From: Mesorhizobium sp. CU3
GTDB lineage: Bacteria; Pseudomonadota; Alphaproteobacteria; Rhizobiales; Rhizobiaceae
Direction: 5' to 3'
DNA length: 64,000 nucleotides
NCBI RefSeq assembly: GCF_006442965.1
Contig: NZ_VFWX01000002.1
Span: forward strand, 186,001-250,000
The translations under genes and the position numbers were made by a program. This document shows, piece by piece, positions 20,222 to 29,837 of the stretch. The notes beneath the pieces were generated by a model that had not been told where the DNA came from, did no database searches, and saw only the letters and a list, made by a program, of their open reading frames with translations. Numbering within the stretch: the first letter of the stretch is position 1; every line of letters begins with the position of its first letter.

Positions 20222-21490
20222 GTGGACAAGCAGGCAATAGCGCAGCAATCGGCAACACGCTTGCCCATTCCGCGCTGGGAATTCATTGCGCTCTGCGCGG
20301 CGCTTATGGCGCTCAATTCTCTGGCCATCGACATCATGCTGCCGGCGCTGCAGCAGATCGGCGCCTCGCTCGGCGTCGAAAGCGAAAACCACCGCCAATA
20401 TGTCATCACAGCCTATATGCTCGGCTTCGGCGGCGGGCAGCTTCTCTTCGGGCCCGTCTCGGATCGCTACGGGCGGCGCGCGCCACTGGTCTTCGGCCTC
20501 GTCGTCTATGTCGTGGCTGCGGCCGCCGCCGCCATAGCTCCAAGTTTCGCCCTGTTGCTGACCTGGCGCCTCATACAGGGCATCGGCGCCGCCGCTACCC
20601 GCGTCATCGCCGTTTCGATCGTGCGCGATACCTTCGATGGACGCCGCATGGCCGAGGTAATGTCGCTGATCTTCATGGTCTTCATGGCCATTCCCGTCAT
20701 CGCGCCCGGCATCGGCCAGTTCGTCATGCTCTTCGCAAGCTGGCACTGGATCTTTGTCACCATGGCGGTGGGGGCACTGATTGTTTCCGCATGGTCGCTG
20801 CTGCGCCTGCCGGAGACGTTGCATGCGGAGTATCGCCGACCGCTTACGGTCAGCTCGGTCATCGGCGGCTTCCGCATCGTGCTGACCAATAGGGTTACGC
20901 TTTGCTATGCCTTCGCCAGCACCTTCATCTTCGCCGCCATGTTCGGCTTCATCAGCTCGGCACAGCAGATCTACATCGACATCTTCCATGTCGGCGAATT
21001 GTTCCCGCTGATCTTTGCCGGTGTCGCCGGCGTGCTTGCCTTCTCGAACTTTCTCAATTCGCGACTGGTCGGGCAGATCGGTATGCGCCGCCTGTCGCAA
21101 GGCGCGCTGCTTATCTTCCTGTGTATCAGCCTTGCCTGGCTGGTCGTCTCGCTTGAAATGCAGATGCCGCTCTGGCTGTTCGTGACGTTCTTCGCCAGCG
21201 CGATGCTGCCTTTCGGCGGGCTGGGCGCGAATTTCAACGCTTTGGCCATGGAGCCGCTTGGCGAGCTTGCCGGCACGGCGGCATCCATTCTCGGTTTCAT
21301 GCAGACTTTTCTTGGCGCCCTTATCGGCGCGGCGATCGGGCAAGCCTATAATGGCACGGTCACGCCTTTGGCGGCCGGCTTCTGCAGCGTCTCGGTCGCG
21401 GCGCTGTTGATGATCCTGATTGCCGAGCGCGGCAGGATGTTCCAGCCGCAGAATGCCCCTGTTTCAGGGCACATTACCGACCTTCATTAG
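20222..21490 (+). CDS. Bcr/CflA-family MFS drug efflux transporter
   Basis: A 12-helix major facilitator of about 422 residues. The Bcr/CflA subgroup is shown by SLAIDIMLPALQQIG in helix 1, the motif A loop GPVSDRYGRRAPL, and RLIQGIGAAATRVIAVSIVRD at helix 4-5 (antiporter motif C region). It exports drugs such as bicyclomycin-like compounds or sulfonamides, using the proton gradient. An ATG at 20174 would add 16 residues, but those codons form a terminator-like hairpin, so I prefer the GTG at 20222. Substrate is unknown; no adjacent regulator is visible. Confidence 0.9.
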   Translation: MDKQAIAQQSATRLPIPRWEFIALCAALMALNSLAIDIMLPALQQIGASLGVESENHRQYVITAYMLGFGGGQLLFGPVSDRYGRRAPLVFGLVVYVVAAAAAAIAPSFALLLTWRLIQGIGAAATRVIAVSIVRDTFDGRRMAEVMSLIFMVFMAIPVIAPGIGQFVMLFASWHWIFVTMAVGALIVSAWSLLRLPETLHAEYRRPLTVSSVIGGFRIVLTNRVTLCYAFASTFIFAAMFGFISSAQQIYIDIFHVGELFPLIFAGVAGVLAFSNFLNSRLVGQIGMRRLSQGALLIFLCISLAWLVVSLEMQMPLWLFVTFFASAMLPFGGLGANFNALAMEPLGELAGTAASILGFMQTFLGALIGAAIGQAYNGTVTPLAAGFCSVSVAALLMILIAERGRMFQPQNAPVSGHITDLH

Positions 21491-21527
21491 ACTGCTGGCT
21501 TGACGGCGGCTGGAGCCGGCACAGGGT

Positions 21528-22355
21528 TCAGTCGGCCCAGAGCTCGCGGCGCAACTCTTCCCAGCTTTCTCTGTTCGGCGCCACCAGCAGGCCACCATCG
21601 ACATGCGACGGCAGATAGGTACTGCCATCGACGCGCGCGGCGTAACCGCCCGCTTCCTGATGGATCAGCGCGCCGGCGAGGTGATCCCAGGGCATCAGCT
21701 TGTTGTAGAGGACGAAATGCGCATGGCCGCTGGCCAGAAGCCGATATTCATACGCCGCGCAGCGATAGGCGAATTGCGACAGCGCCTTGGTCTGGTTGCG
21801 GGCAAGCTTCGAACGCTCCGGCTCCTCGAGAAACTGCCAGGAGACCGCGCCCGTCATCTGCGAGAGCGGCACAGGCGCCGCGACGCGCACCTTCTCCAGC
21901 GCGCCATGCGCATGGCGTATATGGCTGCCCGCGCCCTTGGCGCCGATCAGCCAATCCTTGCCGACGGGATCGTGAATGATGCCGGCAACCGTCTCGCCGT
22001 TGACGACCACCGCCAGCATGACGCCGAACAACGGCAAACCGGAAGCAAAATTGAAGGTGCCGTCGACCGGATCGATGACGAAGGCAAGCTTGGCATCGCC
22101 AAGGCCGGAAAGCAGCGCCGGATTGTCCGAGCAAGCTTCTTCACCGACAATCATGGCGCTCGGATAGCGTTCGCGCAACCGGGCGGTGATCAGCCGCTCG
22201 GCGTTCACATCCGCCTCGGTCACCAGGTCGGCGGCCGATGTCTTCTGGCGGACATCGCCCTCGCCCAGCCGGCGGAAGCGCGGCATGATTTCTGCCCTGG
22301 CGGCATCGGCGAGAAGCTCGGCCAGCCAATCGATCGAACGGTCGTCAAATGTCAT
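21528..22355 (-). CDS. inositol monophosphatase / CysQ-family phosphatase
   Basis: A 275-residue Mg-dependent, lithium-sensitive-type phosphatase. Metal-site motifs are VGEEA (Glu), the block [12 protein letters not shown] near residues 93-104, and [15 protein letters not shown] near residue 220. The family includes inositol monophosphatase and 3'(2'),5'-bisphosphate nucleotidase (CysQ). The motifs do not settle which substrate is used; IMPase/SuhB or histidinol-phosphatase roles are also possible. Its start overlaps the end of ttcA by 11 bases, so it is translated with that tRNA-thiolation gene. Confidence 0.9.
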   Translation of the reverse strand: MTFDDRSIDWLAELLADAARAEIMPRFRRLGEGDVRQKTSAADLVTEADVNAERLITARLRERYPSAMIVGEEACSDNPALLSGLGDAKLAFVIDPVDGTFNFASGLPLFGVMLAVVVNGETVAGIIHDPVGKDWLIGAKGAGSHIRHAHGALEKVRVAAPVPLSQMTGAVSWQFLEEPERSKLARNQTKALSQFAYRCAAYEYRLLASGHAHFVLYNKLMPWDHLAGALIHQEAGGYAARVDGSTYLPSHVDGGLLVAPNRESWEELRRELWAD

Positions 22356-23235
22356 CTGATGTGTCTTGTCCTGGGCTGGCGCCGAGCGCGGCGAAGTCGA
22401 AGAGTTTCCTGTCCATGAGATGCGAAGGCCGCACATTGGTCATGGCGCGGATCATCGTGTCCTTGCGGCCCGGCATGCGCTTCTCGATATCGTCGAGCAT
22501 CGCCTTCATGGCATTGCGCTGCAGCCCTTCCTGGCTGCCGCACAGATCGCACGGAATGATCGGGAATTTCATCGCGTTGGCGAATTTTTCGAGATCCGCT
22601 TCCGCGCAATAGGCAAGCGGCCGCAGCACCACGACGTCGCCTTCGTCATTGAGAAGCTTGGGCGGCATGGCGGCGAGACGCCCGCCATGGAACAGGTTCA
22701 TGAAGAAGGTTTCGAGGATATCCTCGCGGTGATGGCCAAGCACCAGCGCCGAGCACCCCTCTTCCCGCGCGATACGATAGAGATGGCCGCGGCGCAGCCG
22801 CGAGCACAGCGAGCAATAGGTGCTGCCTTCCGGCAGCTTGTCGGTCACCACCGAATAGGTGTCCTGGTATTCGATGCGGTGCGCTATGCCGTTGGCGTTG
22901 AGATAGTCCGGCAGGATGTGTTTCGGAAAATTCGGCTGGCCCTGGTCGAGATTGCAGGCGAGCAGCTCGACCGGGAGCAGCCCGCGCCATTTGAGGTCTA
23001 GCAAAAGCGCCAGCAGGCCGTAGGAATCCTTGCCGCCGGACAGCGCCACCAGCCAACGTTCACCGGGCTTGACCATGGCGAAATCCTCGATCGCCTGGCG
23101 CGTCAGCCTGAGCAGCCGCTTGCGCAGCTTGTTGAACTCGACCGAGGACGGCACGTCGCGGAACAGCGGATGGAAGCCGCCTTCGGCATCCTCGCCGGTC
23201 GGCTCGAGGGTTTTGACGTCTGGAAGCATATTCAT
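22345..23235 (-). CDS. ttcA: tRNA 2-thiocytidine(32) synthetase TtcA
   Basis: A 296-residue PP-loop ATPase that adds sulfur to cytidine 32 of certain tRNAs. It has the PP-loop [11 protein letters not shown] near residues 63-73, a CxxC pair in [12 protein letters not shown] and a third cysteine in PCDLCGSQ. These three cysteines hold the [4Fe-4S] cluster required for activity. The cluster would come from the SUF system, encoded 15 kb away in this window. The start at 23235 ([12 protein letters not shown]) lacks a strong ribosome site; the ATG two codons on is possible. Confidence 0.95.
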   Translation of the reverse strand: MNMLPDVKTLEPTGEDAEGGFHPLFRDVPSSVEFNKLRKRLLRLTRQAIEDFAMVKPGERWLVALSGGKDSYGLLALLLDLKWRGLLPVELLACNLDQGQPNFPKHILPDYLNANGIAHRIEYQDTYSVVTDKLPEGSTYCSLCSRLRRGHLYRIAREEGCSALVLGHHREDILETFFMNLFHGGRLAAMPPKLLNDEGDVVVLRPLAYCAEADLEKFANAMKFPIIPCDLCGSQEGLQRNAMKAMLDDIEKRMPGRKDTMIRAMTNVRPSHLMDRKLFDFAALGASPGQDTSDDI

Positions 23236-23285
23236 GGCGCTGATGCCCCACGGATCTCGTTGCCGCCCGGCTTAACGGACTAGGC

Positions 23286-23319
23286 TAACAAAGAAAAGGC
23301 CGCCTCGATGGGCGGCCTT
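23286..23319 (-). terminator. Rho-independent terminator of rpsD
   Basis: On the minus strand the sequence reads AAAGGCCGCC-CATCGA-GGCGGCCTTTTCTTTG: a perfect 9-bp GC stem with a T tract, 26 bases after the rpsD stop. It separates rpsD from ttcA. Confidence 0.9.
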
Positions 23320-23344
23320 TGATATTGCGGCTGATCGGGTTCGA

Positions 23345-23962
23345 TCAGCGCGAATAGAATTCGACGACCAGGTTCGGTTCCATCTGCACGGCGAACGGAA
23401 CGTCCGACAGGCCGGGAACGCGGGCGAAGGTCGCAACCATCTTGTTGTGGTCGGCTTCGATATAGTCCGGCACGTCGCGCTCGGCGAGAGCAACCGACTC
23501 CAGCACGATGACGAGCTGCTTCGACTTCTCGCGCACTTCGACGACGTCGCCCGGCTTGCAGCGGTACGAGCCGATGTTGACGCGCTTGCCGTTGACGTTG
23601 ACGTGGCCGTGGTTGACGAACTGGCGGGCGGCGAAGATGGTCGGAACGAACTTGGCGCGGTAGACGACCGCGTCGAGACGCGACTCGAGCAGACCGATCA
23701 GGTTCTCGGAGGTGTCGCCCTTGCGGCGATTGGCCTCTTCATAGACTTTGCGGAACTGCTTTTCCGAAACGTCGCCATAGTGACCCTTCAGCTTCTGCTT
23801 GGCGCGCAGCTGCAGGCCGAAGTCGGAAAGCTTACCCTTGCGGCGCTGGCCGTGCTGGCCGGGGCCGTACTCACGCTTGTTGACCGGGGACTTCGGGCGG
23901 CCCCAGATGTTTTCGCCGAGACGGCGGTCGATCTTGTATTTCGCGGATTCGCGCTTGCTCAT
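23345..23962 (-). CDS. rpsD: 30S ribosomal protein S4
   Basis: A 205-residue primary 16S rRNA-binding protein, also a translational regulator in many bacteria. It starts [22 protein letters not shown], an alphaproteobacterial S4 N-terminus. The S4 RNA-binding domain is at about residues 94-155 ([22 protein letters not shown], then [10 protein letters not shown]). The C-terminal end is NLVVEFYSR. It is a single-gene unit with its own promoter-like site upstream and a clear terminator, as usual in rhizobia where rpsD is outside the alpha operon. The leader of about 170 bases could hold autoregulatory structure. Confidence 0.98.
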   Translation of the reverse strand: MSKRESAKYKIDRRLGENIWGRPKSPVNKREYGPGQHGQRRKGKLSDFGLQLRAKQKLKGHYGDVSEKQFRKVYEEANRRKGDTSENLIGLLESRLDAVVYRAKFVPTIFAARQFVNHGHVNVNGKRVNIGSYRCKPGDVVEVREKSKQLVIVLESVALAERDVPDYIEADHNKMVATFARVPGLSDVPFAVQMEPNLVVEFYSR

Positions 23963-24136
23963 CGCATTCCCTTTCAAAACAATATACCCGGAACCCCACG
24001 GCTCCGGGTGAAGGAAACGCGCCCTCCTCTGGCCTCCGTTTTCGAGACCTGACAGGGTTTCCCACGCAAAGCGACGGAAAACCCACGGGACACGTCAAAA
24101 GAAACCACCGGGCGTCGCCACCCGGTGTTGGTGGGC

Positions 24137-24165
24137 CTGTTAAACGCAGACTTGACCGCTGTCAA
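24137..24165 (-). promoter_or_regulatory. candidate sigma-70 promoter for rpsD
   Basis: On the minus strand TTGACA is followed after 17 bases by TAACAG, at 24165 down to 24137. The -35 box is a perfect consensus. The predicted RNA would carry a leader of roughly 165 bases before the rpsD ATG at 23962. Confidence 0.6.
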
Positions 24166-24191
24166 GCTTCGGCTGACTGCGGCATCGCAGC

Positions 24192-24374
24192 CTAAGACCC
24201 CTTAGCCGGCAGCCCCTTGCGCTTGGTCTCGGCGAATTCCTCGAGCTGCTTTTCGCTCATCGAGTCATACATTTCGCGCGAGGCGCCCTTGAGTTTGCTT
24301 TTTCTGGTCTCGCCGCGCTTGGCGGAGAGTGCCGCGCCGGCGGCTTTCTGCTGGGCTTGCGATGTGGCAGGCAT
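24192..24374 (-). CDS. DUF3008 small basic protein
   Basis: A 60-residue protein starting MPATSQAQQKAAGAALSAKRG and continuing SKLKGASREMYDSMSEKQLEEF, then ending ETKRKGLPAKGS. This is the pattern of the DUF3008 family of short, basic, probably nucleic-acid-associated proteins of unknown role. A near-perfect ribosome site (AAGGAGGAACCGCC) precedes the ATG at 24374, which supports high expression. It lies upstream of the rpsD promoter region. Function unknown. Confidence 0.88.
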   Translation of the reverse strand: MPATSQAQQKAAGAALSAKRGETRKSKLKGASREMYDSMSEKQLEEFAETKRKGLPAKGS

Positions 24375-24490
24375 GGCGGTTCCTCCTTGCTGTCAGGAGA
24401 GAACGCGGCGCGGCGCGGGCAGTTCCGGCGCTGTTGCCTCCCGGCAAACCGACCTTTCCGTCTCCTAAACCCCAGTGTAGGACGGACAGC

Positions 24491-25882
24491 ATGAAATCGC
24501 TGACCGATCCCTCACAAGCGCTTGCCGCCGGCCTCGCGAAGATCCGCACCGAGTTCCATGTGCCAGACGGATTTCCGCCCAACGTCATGGCTACGGCCGA
24601 GGCGGCGGCCAGGCGCGTGCCCGACCAGCATGCCCACCGCACAGCGATGCCCTTCGTCACGCTCGATCCGGCAAGTTCCACAGATCTCGACCAGGCGTTC
24701 TCGATCGAGGCGAGCGGCAGCGATCTTCTGCTGCATTATGCCATTGCCGACGTGGCCTGGTTCGCCGAGGACGGCGGCGCCGTCGATCAAGAGGCCTGGA
24801 ACCGGGGCGAGACGCTTTATCTGCCCGACGGCAAGGCTGGGCTCTACCCGCCGGTCATTGCCGAGGGCGCGGCAAGCCTGCTGCCCGACGGCCCGCGCCC
24901 GGCGATCGTCTTCACCGTCCGGGTCGCCGAGGACGGCGCGGTGAAATTGGACGGCGCTGAACGAGCGATCATCAAAAGCCGCGCCAAGCTCGCTTATGAC
25001 AGCGTGCAGCCCTCCGACCTTCCGGCCGGCTTCGCCGAACTGTCCCAGCGCATGGCGGCCAACGAAGAGCGGCGCGGCGCTTCGCGCGTCGATCCGCCCG
25101 AACAGGAAGTGGAAAAGCTGGCCGACGGCAGCTTCCGGCTTTCGTTCAGGCCGCTGCTCGAATCCGAGCAGGACAACGCGGCGCTTTCGCTCGCCGCCAA
25201 TATGGCGATCGCCGACGCCATGCTGGCGCACAAAACCGGCTTGTTCCGGGTGATGTCGGGGCCTGACGCCTCTCAAGTGCAGAGGCTGCGCAACGCGGCG
25301 CAGGCGCTCGGCCTGCCCTGGCCGGCCGCCATCGGCTTGCGCGACTATCAGCGCACGCTTGACCCGGCCGATCCGAAACAGGCGGCATTGATGCTGGAAA
25401 TCCGCCGCGCCGGCAACGGCGCCTCCTATCAGCCCTATCAGGAAGGCGTGGTCCCCTGGCATGAGGCGATGGCGGCGACCTATGCCCATGCCACCGCGCC
25501 ACTCAGGCGGCTCGCCGACCGCTATGTCGTGCGCTGCGCGCTGGCCATCGCCAATGGTCAGCCCGTGCCGCAAGCCGTCACCGACGCCTTCGCGAGGTTG
25601 CCGAAGGTGATGGGGCGTTCGGGTGCCCGCGCCTCGCAGATCAACCACGCGGCCATCGATCTTGCCGAGGCGGTGATGCTGCAAGGGCGCGAGGGCCAGA
25701 CGTTCAAGGCCGTCGTCACCGACATCACCGATCACGGCGTGCGGGTTCAGCTTGCCGACATGGCTGTCGTCGCCAATGTGAAGGCCTCCGGGCTTAGCCA
25801 AGGCGACGCGCTGACGCTTAAGCTGGTCGCGGCCGATCCGGATCGGCGCAGCGTCGTGTTCGAACCTGCGGCGGCAGGTTGA
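24491..25882 (+). CDS. RNB-domain exoribonuclease (short RNase R/II relative)
   Basis: A 463-residue 3'-5' exoribonuclease candidate. The RNB catalytic centre is DPASSTDLDQAFSIE near residues 61-75, whose aspartates bind Mg2+. Typical later motifs are HYAIADVAWFAE, LPDGPRPAIVFTV, MAATYAHATAPLRRLADRYV (active-site loop) and a C-terminal S1-like stretch (FKAVVTDITDHGVRVQLADM). It lacks the two N-terminal cold-shock domains of full RNase R/II, so substrate handling may differ. The start ATG at 24491 follows a weak ribosome site. It ends directly against the convergent murI gene with no gap. Confidence 0.88.
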   Translation: MKSLTDPSQALAAGLAKIRTEFHVPDGFPPNVMATAEAAARRVPDQHAHRTAMPFVTLDPASSTDLDQAFSIEASGSDLLLHYAIADVAWFAEDGGAVDQEAWNRGETLYLPDGKAGLYPPVIAEGAASLLPDGPRPAIVFTVRVAEDGAVKLDGAERAIIKSRAKLAYDSVQPSDLPAGFAELSQRMAANEERRGASRVDPPEQEVEKLADGSFRLSFRPLLESEQDNAALSLAANMAIADAMLAHKTGLFRVMSGPDASQVQRLRNAAQALGLPWPAAIGLRDYQRTLDPADPKQAALMLEIRRAGNGASYQPYQEGVVPWHEAMAATYAHATAPLRRLADRYVVRCALAIANGQPVPQAVTDAFARLPKVMGRSGARASQINHAAIDLAEAVMLQGREGQTFKAVVTDITDHGVRVQLADMAVVANVKASGLSQGDALTLKLVAADPDRRSVVFEPAAAG

Positions 25883-26689
25883 CTATCTCACAGCCAGACC
25901 AAAGCCCTGGATCAGGCGCCTGACGGCGAAGTCTGCTTTGCCTGAGGTGAAGACGGCGATGTCGGGCTCATTCTCGCCTGAAGGTTCGCCGAGAGGCTTG
26001 AGCAGCGACATGGCGCGCCGCGCGATCGCTTCAGCCGGATCGATCCAGTCGACCGGCCAGGGCGCCGTCTTGCGCATGCGGTTGGCGAGGAACGGATAAT
26101 GCGTGCAGGCAAGCACGACGATGTCGGTGCGGTTGCCGTCACGCTCGATGAAGCATGGCGCGATCTCGGCGCGCACGGCCTCTTCGTCGACAAAGCCCTC
26201 GCGCATGTAGGTTTCTGACAACCCGGCCAGCCGGTCGCTGCCGACCAGACGCACATGACATTTCTGCGCCCATTTGCTGATCAGGTCGCGCGTGTATTGC
26301 CGCTTCACCGTGCCCGGCGTCGCTAGCACGGAAACCAACCCGGAGCGCGTGCGTTCGGCTGCCGGCTTGATTGCCGGCACGGTGCCGACGAAGGGATGAT
26401 CGGGGAATTTTTCGCGTAGCGCATCGATCACCAGGGTCGAGGCAGTGTTGCAGGCGATGACCGAGATCGCCGGCTGGAAACGCTCGAGCAATTGGCCGAA
26501 CAGGCCCAATATGTGGGCGTTGAGCGCGGGCTCTTCCCAGGCGCCGTAAGGAAACGCCGCGTCGTCGGCGACATAGATGAAGCGGCGGTCCGGCATCAGC
26601 ACGCGCGCCTCGCGCAGCACTGTCAGCCCGCCGACGCCGGAATCGAACATCAGGATCGGGCGTTGGCTTGATCGATCGTTCATTGTCAT
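25883..26689 (-). CDS. murI: glutamate racemase
   Basis: A 268-residue enzyme that converts L- to D-glutamate for peptidoglycan. The two catalytic cysteines lie in [11 protein letters not shown] near residue 80 and [11 protein letters not shown] near residue 197. The N-terminal [12 protein letters not shown], with the conserved Asp and Ser, and FPYGAWEE are present. The start may be the first ATG at 26689 or the one two codons later (MNDRSSQRP). Convergent and abutting with the RNB nuclease gene. Cytoplasmic and expected to be essential. Confidence 0.96.
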   Translation of the reverse strand: MTMNDRSSQRPILMFDSGVGGLTVLREARVLMPDRRFIYVADDAAFPYGAWEEPALNAHILGLFGQLLERFQPAISVIACNTASTLVIDALREKFPDHPFVGTVPAIKPAAERTRSGLVSVLATPGTVKRQYTRDLISKWAQKCHVRLVGSDRLAGLSETYMREGFVDEEAVRAEIAPCFIERDGNRTDIVVLACTHYPFLANRMRKTAPWPVDWIDPAEAIARRAMSLLKPLGEPSGENEPDIAVFTSGKADFAVRRLIQGFGLAVR

Positions 26690-26799
26690 GCGCTCACGAG
26701 AAGACGGCGGGCCATCAACTGGCCACCCGCGCTTCTATCTCGAACGATCTTGGTCTTGAAGAGGCAAACGCCAGCAGCTTTTGCGCAGTCTCGCCTTGC

Positions 26800-27408
26800 T
26801 CAGAGTCCACGCTTGCCGAAACCGGCCGGCCGCGGCCGGCCGAAGGGCTGCGGCGCCGGCGGCACACGCGGTGCGGAGGCTGTGCCGCGCGGGGTCGCGG
26901 CGGCAGCGCTGGCGGCCACACGGCTGGAACCGGACGACGCCGGCATCGGACCGTCGAAATCGAAGGTCGAGATCAGGTCGTCGACATCGCTGCCGACGAC
27001 CGGCTTCGCCCACAGGATCGTGCACCACAGGCCGAATATTGACAGGCCAAGCAAATTGAGGCCGCCGGGCACGCTCTCCGGATCGCCGAAATTTATGACC
27101 AGCAGCGTGCCGGCCTGCAGCAGCGCGAAGAAGCCGGACAGAACAATGTACCCCCACACGATCCAGCGCTTGCCGTTGGCGTCACGGCTACGGCGCCAGG
27201 CAATGTTGCCGCGCAATGCAACGAAGATGAGCGAGAATACCAGGACGGCGCCAGCCATGCCTTGACGCGACGGACCAGGCGCTGAGTTGATCAAACCTTC
27301 GAAACCGATCGTGCCGACAATACAGGCAACGATCACCACACCCTCGGCAAAAGACAAGCCAAGCGAGTAAAGGAAGAAGCGCATCCGACCAATATTGGAC
27401 GTAAACAT
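26800..27408 (-). CDS. DUF805-like membrane protein
   Basis: A 202-residue protein with about four transmembrane helices in the first 135 residues. The opening MFTSNIGRMRFFLYSLGLSF and the segment ALRGNIAWRRSRDANG, followed by a WxxxG-like helix, match the DUF805 pattern. The last 60 residues form a soluble Pro/Ala/Arg-rich tail (APRVPPAPQPFGRPRPAGFG), likely disordered and cytoplasmic. The start ATG at 27408 lies after a G-rich stretch (GGGGGTGGCAT). No operon partner is evident and function is unknown. Confidence 0.75.
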   Translation of the reverse strand: MFTSNIGRMRFFLYSLGLSFAEGVVIVACIVGTIGFEGLINSAPGPSRQGMAGAVLVFSLIFVALRGNIAWRRSRDANGKRWIVWGYIVLSGFFALLQAGTLLVINFGDPESVPGGLNLLGLSIFGLWCTILWAKPVVGSDVDDLISTFDFDGPMPASSGSSRVAASAAAATPRGTASAPRVPPAPQPFGRPRPAGFGKRGL

Positions 27409-27489
27409 ATGCCACCCCCATCGTTGCAATAAGGATGGATCGCAACCGAATAAGATTCGGTTACTTCAAATGCTCGGAGCTTACCGATT

Positions 27490-28332
27490 TTAACTTTCTT
27501 TGTCTGTCTCGCGACTTCGCGCCGGGGCTCGTCTCGGGTCGTCGCCCGGCGAACCATCGCCGCGCGGCATGGCCGGCGAGAACCGGTCGAGCGACGAGAT
27601 GATGCCGCGCAGGACTTTCAGCTCCGGCTCGGCGAAGCCGGCGCGCGTCAGCACGGCGCGCAGATTGTCGACCATTTTCGGCTTCTTCTCTTCCGGCCGG
27701 AAGTAACCGCGCGCCTCAAGCGCGCCTTCCAGATAGGTGAACAGGCTGTGCAGCTGTTCCTTGGTGGCCGGCACAAGGTCCGGTCCGGAGAAATTGGTCT
27801 GGGTCTCGTCGGCAAGGCCCGACTTCATCCACTCATAGGACATCAAAAGCACCGCCTGCGCGATGTTGAGCGAGGAAAAGCCCGGCTCGACGGGAAAGGT
27901 GACGATCTCATCGGCGAGCCCGACCTCGTCATTGTAGAGGCCGAAACGCTCGCGGCCGAACAGGATGCCGGTGCGCTGCCCATCCTGGACCCGCGTTCGC
28001 AGCGCCCTGCCCGCCTCCACCGGACCGCGAACCGGCTTGAAGCCGTCGCGCTCGCGCGCCGTGGTTGCGAAGACGAAGTTGAGGTCGGCGACCGCCGATG
28101 CCAAATCGTCGAACACAATTGTGGCGTCGATGACATGGTCTGCGCGGCTGGCGGCGGCGCGCGCCTTCTCGCTCGGCCAGCCGTCGCGCGGCTTGACCAG
28201 CCTTAGCTCGGACAGGCCGAAATTCGCCATGGCGCGGGCCACCATGCCGATATTCTCGCCGAGCTGCGGCTCGACCAGGATGATCGCCGGGCCGGCGGAT
28301 AAGGTCTTGGTCGTCTCTTCGATGGCGGGCAT
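27490..28332 (-). CDS. trmJ: tRNA (cytidine/uridine-32-2'-O)-methyltransferase TrmJ
   Basis: A 280-residue SPOUT-class RNA methyltransferase of the TrmJ type, which methylates the ribose at position 32 of tRNAs. Motif 1 is AIILVEPQLGENIGMVARAM near residues 16-35, and the knot region holds GILFGRERFGLYNDEV and FSSLNIAQAVLLMSYE. The C-terminal extension (about residues 190-280) is typical of TrmJ and is rich in Arg/Pro at its end. The very long open frame upstream is antisense to icd and not coding, so I start at the ATG at 28332. Divergent from icd. Confidence 0.93.
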   Translation of the reverse strand: MPAIEETTKTLSAGPAIILVEPQLGENIGMVARAMANFGLSELRLVKPRDGWPSEKARAAASRADHVIDATIVFDDLASAVADLNFVFATTARERDGFKPVRGPVEAGRALRTRVQDGQRTGILFGRERFGLYNDEVGLADEIVTFPVEPGFSSLNIAQAVLLMSYEWMKSGLADETQTNFSGPDLVPATKEQLHSLFTYLEGALEARGYFRPEEKKPKMVDNLRAVLTRAGFAEPELKVLRGIISSLDRFSPAMPRGDGSPGDDPRRAPARSRETDKES

Positions 28333-28443
28333 GGCTGTCGGTAACCAGGGTTTGCGGCGTTTCGGCGTCCCCCTGCCACATCCGGCCCGGAAAATGAAGC
28401 ATTCACAACAGCGGCACGCCTGCGTGAGCGCATGGATCGCGGT

Positions 28444-28472
28444 TTGCGCGCTGAAAAAGCCTTTGGTATACG
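28444..28472 (+). promoter_or_regulatory. candidate sigma-70 promoter for icd
   Basis: TTGCGC is followed after exactly 17 bases by TATACG. The site lies about 70 bases before the icd start codon in the divergent region between trmJ and icd. Confidence 0.45.
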
Positions 28473-28542
28473 CTCCGCAACCCCGGCCGAAAGCCATGCG
28501 GGCAAGGCCGTTCATATCCCCAAGCAACGAGGCATTTATTTC

Positions 28543-29754
28543 ATGGCGAAGATCAAGGTGGCGAACCCGGTCGTCGAACTCGACGGCGACGAGATGACCC
28601 GCATCATCTGGCAGTTCATAAAGGACAAGCTGATCCACCCTTATCTCGATATCAAGCTGGACTATTTCGACCTCGGCATCGAGCACCGCGATGCCACCAA
28701 CGACCAGGTGACGATCGACTCGGCCAACGCCATCAAGAAATGGGGCGTCGGCGTCAAATGTGCGACCATCACGCCCGACGAGCAGCGCGTCGAGGAATTC
28801 AAGCTGAAGAAGATGTGGAAGTCGCCCAACGGCACCATCCGCAACATCCTCGGCGGCACCATCTTCCGCGAGCCGATCATCATGAAGAACGTGCCGCGTC
28901 TGGTGCCGGGCTGGACCAAGCCGATCATCGTCGGCCGTCATGCCTTCGGCGACCAGTACCGCGCCACCGACTTCCGCTTCCCAGGCAAGGGCAAGCTGAC
29001 GATCAAGTTCGTCGGCGAAGACGGCCAGGTGATCGAGCATGACGTGTTCGACGCGCCCGGCGCCGGTGTGGCGATGGCTATGTACAATCTCGACGAATCG
29101 ATCCGCGAATTCGCCCGCGCCTCGCTGAACTACGGCCTGCTGCGCAATTATCCGGTCTATCTGTCGACCAAGAACACCATCCTCAAGGCCTATGACGGCC
29201 GCTTCAAGGACATTTTCCAGGAAGTCTACGAGAAGGAGTTCGAGGCCGAGTTCAAGGCGCGGAAGCTCTGGTACGAGCACCGCCTGATCGACGACATGGT
29301 GGCCTCCAGCCTGAAATGGTCGGGCGGCTATGTCTGGGCCTGCAAGAACTATGATGGCGACGTGCAGTCGGACACCGTGGCGCAAGGTTTTGGTTCGCTC
29401 GGCCTGATGACCTCGGTGCTGATGACGCCGGACGGCAAAACGGTGGAAGCCGAAGCCGCACACGGCACCGTGACCCGCCATTACCGCCAGCATCAGAAGG
29501 GCGAGGAGACCTCGACCAACTCGATCGCTTCGATCTTTGCCTGGACCCGCGGTCTCGCCCACCGCGCCAAGCTCGACGACAATGCCGAGCTGAAGCGTTT
29601 TGCGGAGACGCTGGAGAAGGTCTGCATCCAGACCGTCGAATCCGGCTTCATGACCAAGGACCTGTCGCTGCTGATCGGCCCCGACCAGCCCTGGCTGTCG
29701 ACCACCGGCTTCCTCGACAAGATCGACGAGAATCTGCAGAAGGCCATGGGGTAA
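28543..29754 (+). CDS. icd: NADP-dependent isocitrate dehydrogenase
   Basis: A 403-residue eukaryote-type (subfamily II) isocitrate dehydrogenase of the TCA cycle, forming 2-oxoglutarate and NADPH. It starts [21 protein letters not shown]. Visible features are the substrate-site [19 protein letters not shown], the metal-binding [13 protein letters not shown] region, and the cofactor segment [18 protein letters not shown], whose His/Arg pattern favours NADP. The ATG at 28543 was chosen over an upstream in-frame ATG because family similarity starts here. It is followed by a good terminator. Cytoplasmic. Confidence 0.97.
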   Translation: MAKIKVANPVVELDGDEMTRIIWQFIKDKLIHPYLDIKLDYFDLGIEHRDATNDQVTIDSANAIKKWGVGVKCATITPDEQRVEEFKLKKMWKSPNGTIRNILGGTIFREPIIMKNVPRLVPGWTKPIIVGRHAFGDQYRATDFRFPGKGKLTIKFVGEDGQVIEHDVFDAPGAGVAMAMYNLDESIREFARASLNYGLLRNYPVYLSTKNTILKAYDGRFKDIFQEVYEKEFEAEFKARKLWYEHRLIDDMVASSLKWSGGYVWACKNYDGDVQSDTVAQGFGSLGLMTSVLMTPDGKTVEAEAAHGTVTRHYRQHQKGEETSTNSIASIFAWTRGLAHRAKLDDNAELKRFAETLEKVCIQTVESGFMTKDLSLLIGPDQPWLSTTGFLDKIDENLQKAMG

Positions 29755-29774
29755 CCTTGGTTTCTTGAACTGCC

Positions 29775-29802
29775 GAAGGCTCCGAAAGGGGCCTTCTTTT
29801 TT
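29775..29802 (+). terminator. Rho-independent terminator of icd
   Basis: GAAGGCTCC-GAAA-GGGGCCTTC followed by TTTTTT. The stem has nine pairs with one G-T wobble and a GAAA tetraloop. It lies 20 bases after the icd stop. Confidence 0.92.
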
Positions 29803-29837
29803 GGAGACGGCGAGAGGGAAAGCGAGGAACCCGGGCA

